Shown: positions 60,373-64,000 of the stretch, piece after piece
How the letters are laid out: every line of letters starts with the position of its first letter
Numbering within the stretch: the stretch's first letter is position 1
From: Haematococcus lacustris
Lineage: Eukaryota; Chlorophyta; Chlorophyceae; Chlamydomonadales; Haematococcaceae
Direction: 5' to 3'
Assembly: GCA_030144725.1 (NCBI GenBank)
Contig: JASKMD010000019.1
Coordinates: 6,999,841 to 7,063,840 of the forward strand
Length of the DNA stretch: 64,000 nucleotides
Translations under genes and position numbers: made by a program
Notes under the pieces: generated by a model
What the model was told of the DNA's origin: nothing
The model's database searches: none
The model's input: the letters and a program-made list of their open reading frames with translations, nothing else

Positions 60373-60422
<50 letters not shown>

Positions 60423-62385
60423 CAGCAGTAGTGACTCCAGGGACAGTGGGAGCTCTTCAGACAATGCCAGCAGCAGCGACAGTGATGACGGCAGCAGCAG
60501 AGCACCAGCCAGACAGAGACCTCTCAGTCAGCCCTCAGGCATTGGAAGGAACAGAATCCCACATGCTGATCCCAGTCAGAGTCAGGCTGCAATAGGTGCC
60601 CCAGCTGTCAGTCCTCAGTATAGGTCAGCAAGCAGGCCAGCTCTTGCACCTTTGTCTAGAGCTCAGGTTGCCCCTCCTGCCCACATTCCCAATGATCAGC
60701 TGCAAGGTGCTCCTCTGCCTGCTGCTATTGTGGCACCTGGTGCTCCTATGCCACGCCGCAACCCACACAGAGATAGAAGGCCCCCTGCTAAGATTAGGCA
60801 GCTAGAGCTCTATGCCATGAATGTCACTGACTCACAAGCAAATGACAATCCAACTGTCGCTGAAGCACTGTCTGGTCCTCAAGCGGACATGTGGCTCCAA
60901 GCCATGCATGCTGAACTTGCATCTCTGCATGAGAACCAGACATGGTGCCTGGTTGACAAGCCTGCTGGTGCACGTGTTCTGCCCACCAAATGGGTACTAA
61001 AGATTAAACGTGATGCTGCAGGAGCCATTGAGAAATTCAAGGCTCGGCTAGTGGCTAAAGGCTACATGCAAGTGTCAGGTGTGGATGTGGGCGATGTTTA
61101 TGCCCCTGTTAGCAAGCACACCACCCTGCGCACCTTACTAGCCAAAGCAGCTGCAGAAGACATGGAAGTTCACCAGGTAGACGTAGACGCAGCCTTCCTG
61201 AATGGACAGCTTGAGCCCAATGAGATCATCTATGTGCAGCAGCCTGAAGGGTTTGTTGAGGGCAGCCACAACATTGTGTGCAAACTGCAGAAGGCGCTCT
61301 ATGGGCTCAGGCAGGCTCCGCGAGCCTGGCATGCTAGGTTGAAGCAGGTGCTAGAGGGCATGGGGTTTAGGGCCTCTGAGTCTGACCCAGCGCTTTTCAC
61401 CATGCAGCGCCAGGCAGGCATGGTTTATCTGCTTGTTTATGTTGATGACTGCCTCATCTGCACTGAGAAGGGTGACACTGACAGCCTTAACTATGTGAAG
61501 CAACAACTGTCTGCAGTGTTCGGCATCAAGAACCTGGGTGACACCAAGTGGTTTCTGGGCATGAAGGTAACTAGGGATAGGAATCTGGGCACCTTGAAGC
61601 TAGATCAGCAGCAATATGTGCATGAGCTGTTGAGCACGTATGGCATGACAGCAGCTCATAGCAAGTCGGTGCCCATGGCGCCAGCAGTTAAGCTAGAGAA
61701 GGAAGGTGTAGCTTTGGACACTTCAGAGCACAGCTATAGTGGTTTGGTAGGTAGTCTGCTGTACTTATCCTGTTGCACGAGGCCAGACATCACATATGCA
61801 GTGGGAGCTCTCGCACGATACATGTCTGCACCCACACAGCAGCACTGGACTGCAGCACGAGCCATTCTCAGCTACCTGAAGGGCACAGCTGATCAGGGGC
61901 TTGTGTTTGGAGAAGCTGCTGAGTTTTAGGGTTACTGTGATGCAGATTACGCTGGTGACAAAGACACAGCCCGCAGCACCACTGGCTATGTTTTTGCCAT
62001 GAACGGTGCAGCCATCAGTTGGTCCAGCAGATTGCAGCCTACTGTGGCCATGTCGACTGCCGAGGCAGAATACATGGCAGCCTCCAGTGCTATGAAGGAA
62101 GGATTGTGGCTCCGCAAGCTGATGCAGGACTTGCAGCTACCAGGTGACTGCACGAGCATTCTGTGTGACAACCAAGGAGCTCTGCAGTTGCTGCACAATC
62201 CCATCGCCTCTGCCCGTGCCAAGCACATCAATGTGCATCATCACTTTGCACGAGAAAGGGTAGCCAGAGGGGAAGTGTCATTTAGCTACTGCAGCACAGC
62301 CAGCATGGTAGCTGACATCATGACCAAGCCTCTGTCACTGGTTAAGTTCAGCCAAGGGAAGCAAGGGTGTGGGGTGTCCAGCTAA
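57679..62385 (+). CDS. copia Gag-Pol polyprotein with one in-frame UAG
   Basis: A single frame of about 1,568 codons. Gag is residues about 1-300, with the zinc knuckle [14 protein letters not shown] (277-290). The protease has DSGAS (Asp 387). The integrase has its HHCC finger from His 564 and catalytic D639, D702 and E738 (DX62DX35E). A poly-Gln tract (CAG repeats, 60374-60420) lies in the integrase-RT linker. RT carries [11 protein letters not shown] and YVDD (about 1254-1257). Codon 1417 (61927-61929) is TAG, and directly after it RNase H continues in frame with [21 protein letters not shown] and DIMTKPL. The first ATG in frame is 57679. Gag and Pol are not separated by a frameshift. Apart from the UAG the frame is intact. 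Confidence 0.93.
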
Positions 62386-62600
62386 AGCAGTCACAGACTA
62401 CCTATAGTCTGAAACAGATTGCTGTACCCAGCCTGAGATGTGGTTTCAGAACTGGGGCATGGAAGTGCAGGCTCAGGCGTGTGTGCCTGCAACAGTCTGT
62501 TTTGCTCAGCCAGGATCTTTATCTGGACTGAGAAGCTTCCTCTGCAGTTGTTTGAAGTACAGTTGTTTGCAACTTAAGTTGAACGCTTTAGTCAGGCCTC

Positions 62601-62610
62601 TGAGTGGGAG
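62601..62610 (+). promoter_or_regulatory. Polypurine tract of the copia element
   Basis: TGAGTGGGAG immediately precedes the 3' LTR. It is short and only partly purine, but in the expected place. Confidence 0.5.
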
Positions 62611-62871
62611 TGATGAAGTTTGAGCCCTCCCGGTGCAGTTGTTATAGCACCGGAATGTGAGGGCGTGATTGCCAGCGGCCTGTCCGCGGAGTGTACGAGT
62701 GTGACTGCCGTATTTATGGTAGACACCTGGTAGGAGACGGCACCCTGAATCTGGTGTCGTCGTCTGCCCGTGCACTTCCAACAGGTAGGCGCATGCTATG
62801 CGCTAACCTGTTGTGGCAGATCTATGTAAACCCTGAATCTGGTGTCGTCGTCTGCCCGTGCACTTCCAACA
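62611..62871 (+). repeat. 3' LTR of the copia element
   Basis: Identical to the 5' LTR over 261 bp; followed by the target-site duplication AACAG. Confidence 0.96.
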
Positions 62872-62913
62872 AACAGCCTTCGATGCCCACTGCTGCACAA
62901 GTGCAACAAATTT

Positions 62914-63165
62914 TCCACCCTCCACCCTCCACCCTCCACCCTCCACCCTCCACCCTCCACCCTCCACCCTCCACCCTCCACCCTCCACCCTCCACCCTCC
63001 ACCCTCCACCCTCCACCCTCCACCCTCCACCCTCCACCCTCCACCCTCCACCCTCCACCCTCCACCCTCCACCCTCCACCCTCCACCCTCCACCCTCCAC
63101 CCTCCACCCTCCACCCTCCACCCTCCACCCTCCACCCTCCACCCTCCACCCTCCACCCTCCACCC
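62914..63165. repeat. (CCACCCT)n array, about 36 copies
   Basis: A perfect heptanucleotide minisatellite beginning 38 bases after the copia target-site duplication. Thr-Leu-His-Pro or Gly-Trp-Arg-Val frames across it are artefacts. Confidence 0.96.
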
Positions 63166-63207
63166 CAACGTCCGCATTGAACTCTGCATCGAGCTCTAAG
63201 AGACCGG

Positions 63208-63639
63208 TCAGTTCGGCCCCATTATCGGCGTCCACGGCATTGGCATGGGCTTGCATTTGCCCTGTGCCACGCGCATGGCGGTGGTGTGCACCGCATGGCG
63301 CAACAGACGGCCCCGGTTTGCTGGATCCTCCACCCAATCATGATCCACCTTCTCCCCCTCCCCAAGCCCCAGCAGGCCCCACTGCAAAGCCACCTCAGCC
63401 TGCATGGCTTCAGTCACCACCACCCCACCCTCCCGCAGCAGCCAGGTGACCTCCAAGCCGCACACCATGCTGCGCACATAGGTGCACTGCCGCTTGGACC
63501 AGGCTGGCAGGTGCCCACCAACCAGCCCCCTCACCCAAAACCTGCGTTGGTGCTTGTTGGTGCCCAGCAGGACCTTTGCCCCAGCCAGGGACACAGCCTT
63601 CTTGAGCCTGCAAGCGAAGAGCAGCGTGAGGGCCTCCAT
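63208..63639 (-). CDS. Unrecognised minus-strand ORF
   Basis: From an ATG at 63639 the frame reads MEALTLLFACRLKKAVSLAG and continues through RRFWVRGLVGGHLPAW and VDHDWVEDPANRGRLLRHAV to 63208. It is open upstream to 63729. The composition is protein-like, with no stops over 520 bases, but I recognise no family and no splice partners. It could be an exon or a mobile-element gene. Confidence 0.35.
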   Translation of the reverse strand: MEALTLLFACRLKKAVSLAGAKVLLGTNKHQRRFWVRGLVGGHLPAWSKRQCTYVRSMVCGLEVTWLLREGGVVVTEAMQAEVALQWGLLGLGEGEKVDHDWVEDPANRGRLLRHAVHTTAMRVAQGKCKPMPMPWTPIMGPN

Positions 63640-63729
63640 CCTTGCAGGGGCTGGAGTGTAGTTACATGGTGGCAGCGGCGGCGCCAGCGGCAGCAATGAT
63701 ATCATTACATAGCTACAATAAACAAACAA

Positions 63730-64000
63730 ACAGCCAATTTGGCTCCATACAGAAGGGGTGTGAGTGAGTGAGAGCGTGCATAGGGTAGGACTGGAGCACT
63801 ATTAAGGGCACATCTAGGTTAGGGACACAGTATCATCAGTTAGTACCTGTTGTGGAGAAGTGTAGGGGCTCACCAGGATAGGGATACAGGTTTTCCTGCC
63901 ACACTACTCGCAAAGCAGCACTTTTGCAAGCAGTACTGTGGCAGTCGCGACCAGCGATCAGTCGTCGGCTATGGACCCAATAGCAGTTGGTGTGCTGCTG
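63730..64000. other. Right edge, repeat Y copy
   Basis: No gene. Repeat Y (63817-63890) resembles 23037-23143. Confidence 0.5.

Larger units (their letters stand above)
57326..62876 (+). mobile_element. Complete Ty1/copia LTR retrotransposon with 5-bp target-site duplication
   Basis: The element spans 57331-62871, flanked by the direct repeat AACAG (57326-57330 and 62872-62876). The two 261-bp LTRs are identical by eye, so insertion is recent. The domain order gag - protease - integrase - RT - RNase H is that of copia rather than gypsy. It landed about 300 bases past the FkbM gene and just left of a CCACCCT array. Confidence 0.96.

Noticed and set aside
62796..63337. CRISPR-like regular array
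   Set aside because: CCACCCT units are contiguous with no spacers; it is a minisatellite in a eukaryotic genome.

Overview
The window reads as nuclear DNA of a green alga of the volvocalean/chlamydomonadalean kind. The evidence is genes split into many short, phase-consistent exons, GT-AG and several GC-AG introns, a pherophorin-domain matrix protein, plastid proteins of plant type, TGTAA polyadenylation motifs, a Ty1/copia element and very long microsatellites. A Haematococcus-like genome is my best guess from memory of similar repeats; I could not check it.

Layout. 1-2660 holds LINE remains, including a reverse-transcriptase frame that stays open to the left edge. 3388-6268 (+) is a pherophorin/proline-rich/fasciclin matrix protein. 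6805-7731 (-) is a transposase-like frame. 8711-9553 is a Fanzor/TnpB-like element. 10566-22754 (-) is a 19-exon PHO4/PiT-type phosphate transporter whose introns carry giant microsatellites, one of them about 1.36 kb of CAG.CTG. 25315-27981 (-) is a plastid-type GNAT acetyltransferase. It diverges from an RH3-like plastid DEAD-box helicase (28370-32484, +). 34472-36662 (+) is chorismate mutase. 38322-39092 (+) is a very acidic nuclear-type protein. 43410-45465 (-) is a coiled-coil protein, and 48298-49732 (-) is an unrecognised gene. 50434-57027 (+) is an FkbM-family methyltransferase, followed by a complete copia element with identical LTRs (57331-62871).

The unifying theme is mobile DNA. 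At least eight decayed copies or fragments of one Fanzor/TnpB-like family (hallmarks: a VDEFRTS-type block and an RDCNAALN-type RuvC-III block) are scattered through the window, several inside introns and always antisense to the host gene. Their coding parts have decayed, but a noncoding module of about 200 nt directly after the stop codon is conserved up to a common right end. That is the position expected for an omega-RNA, and it is the most interesting lead here. The second theme is pentanucleotide arrays that start exactly at splice sites.

The annotated cellular genes are unrelated in function: matrix, phosphate uptake, plastid RNA and protein modification, aromatic amino acid synthesis, methylation. 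They do not form a pathway cluster. Exon boundaries were set by hand from splice consensus, reading phase and protein-family sense.
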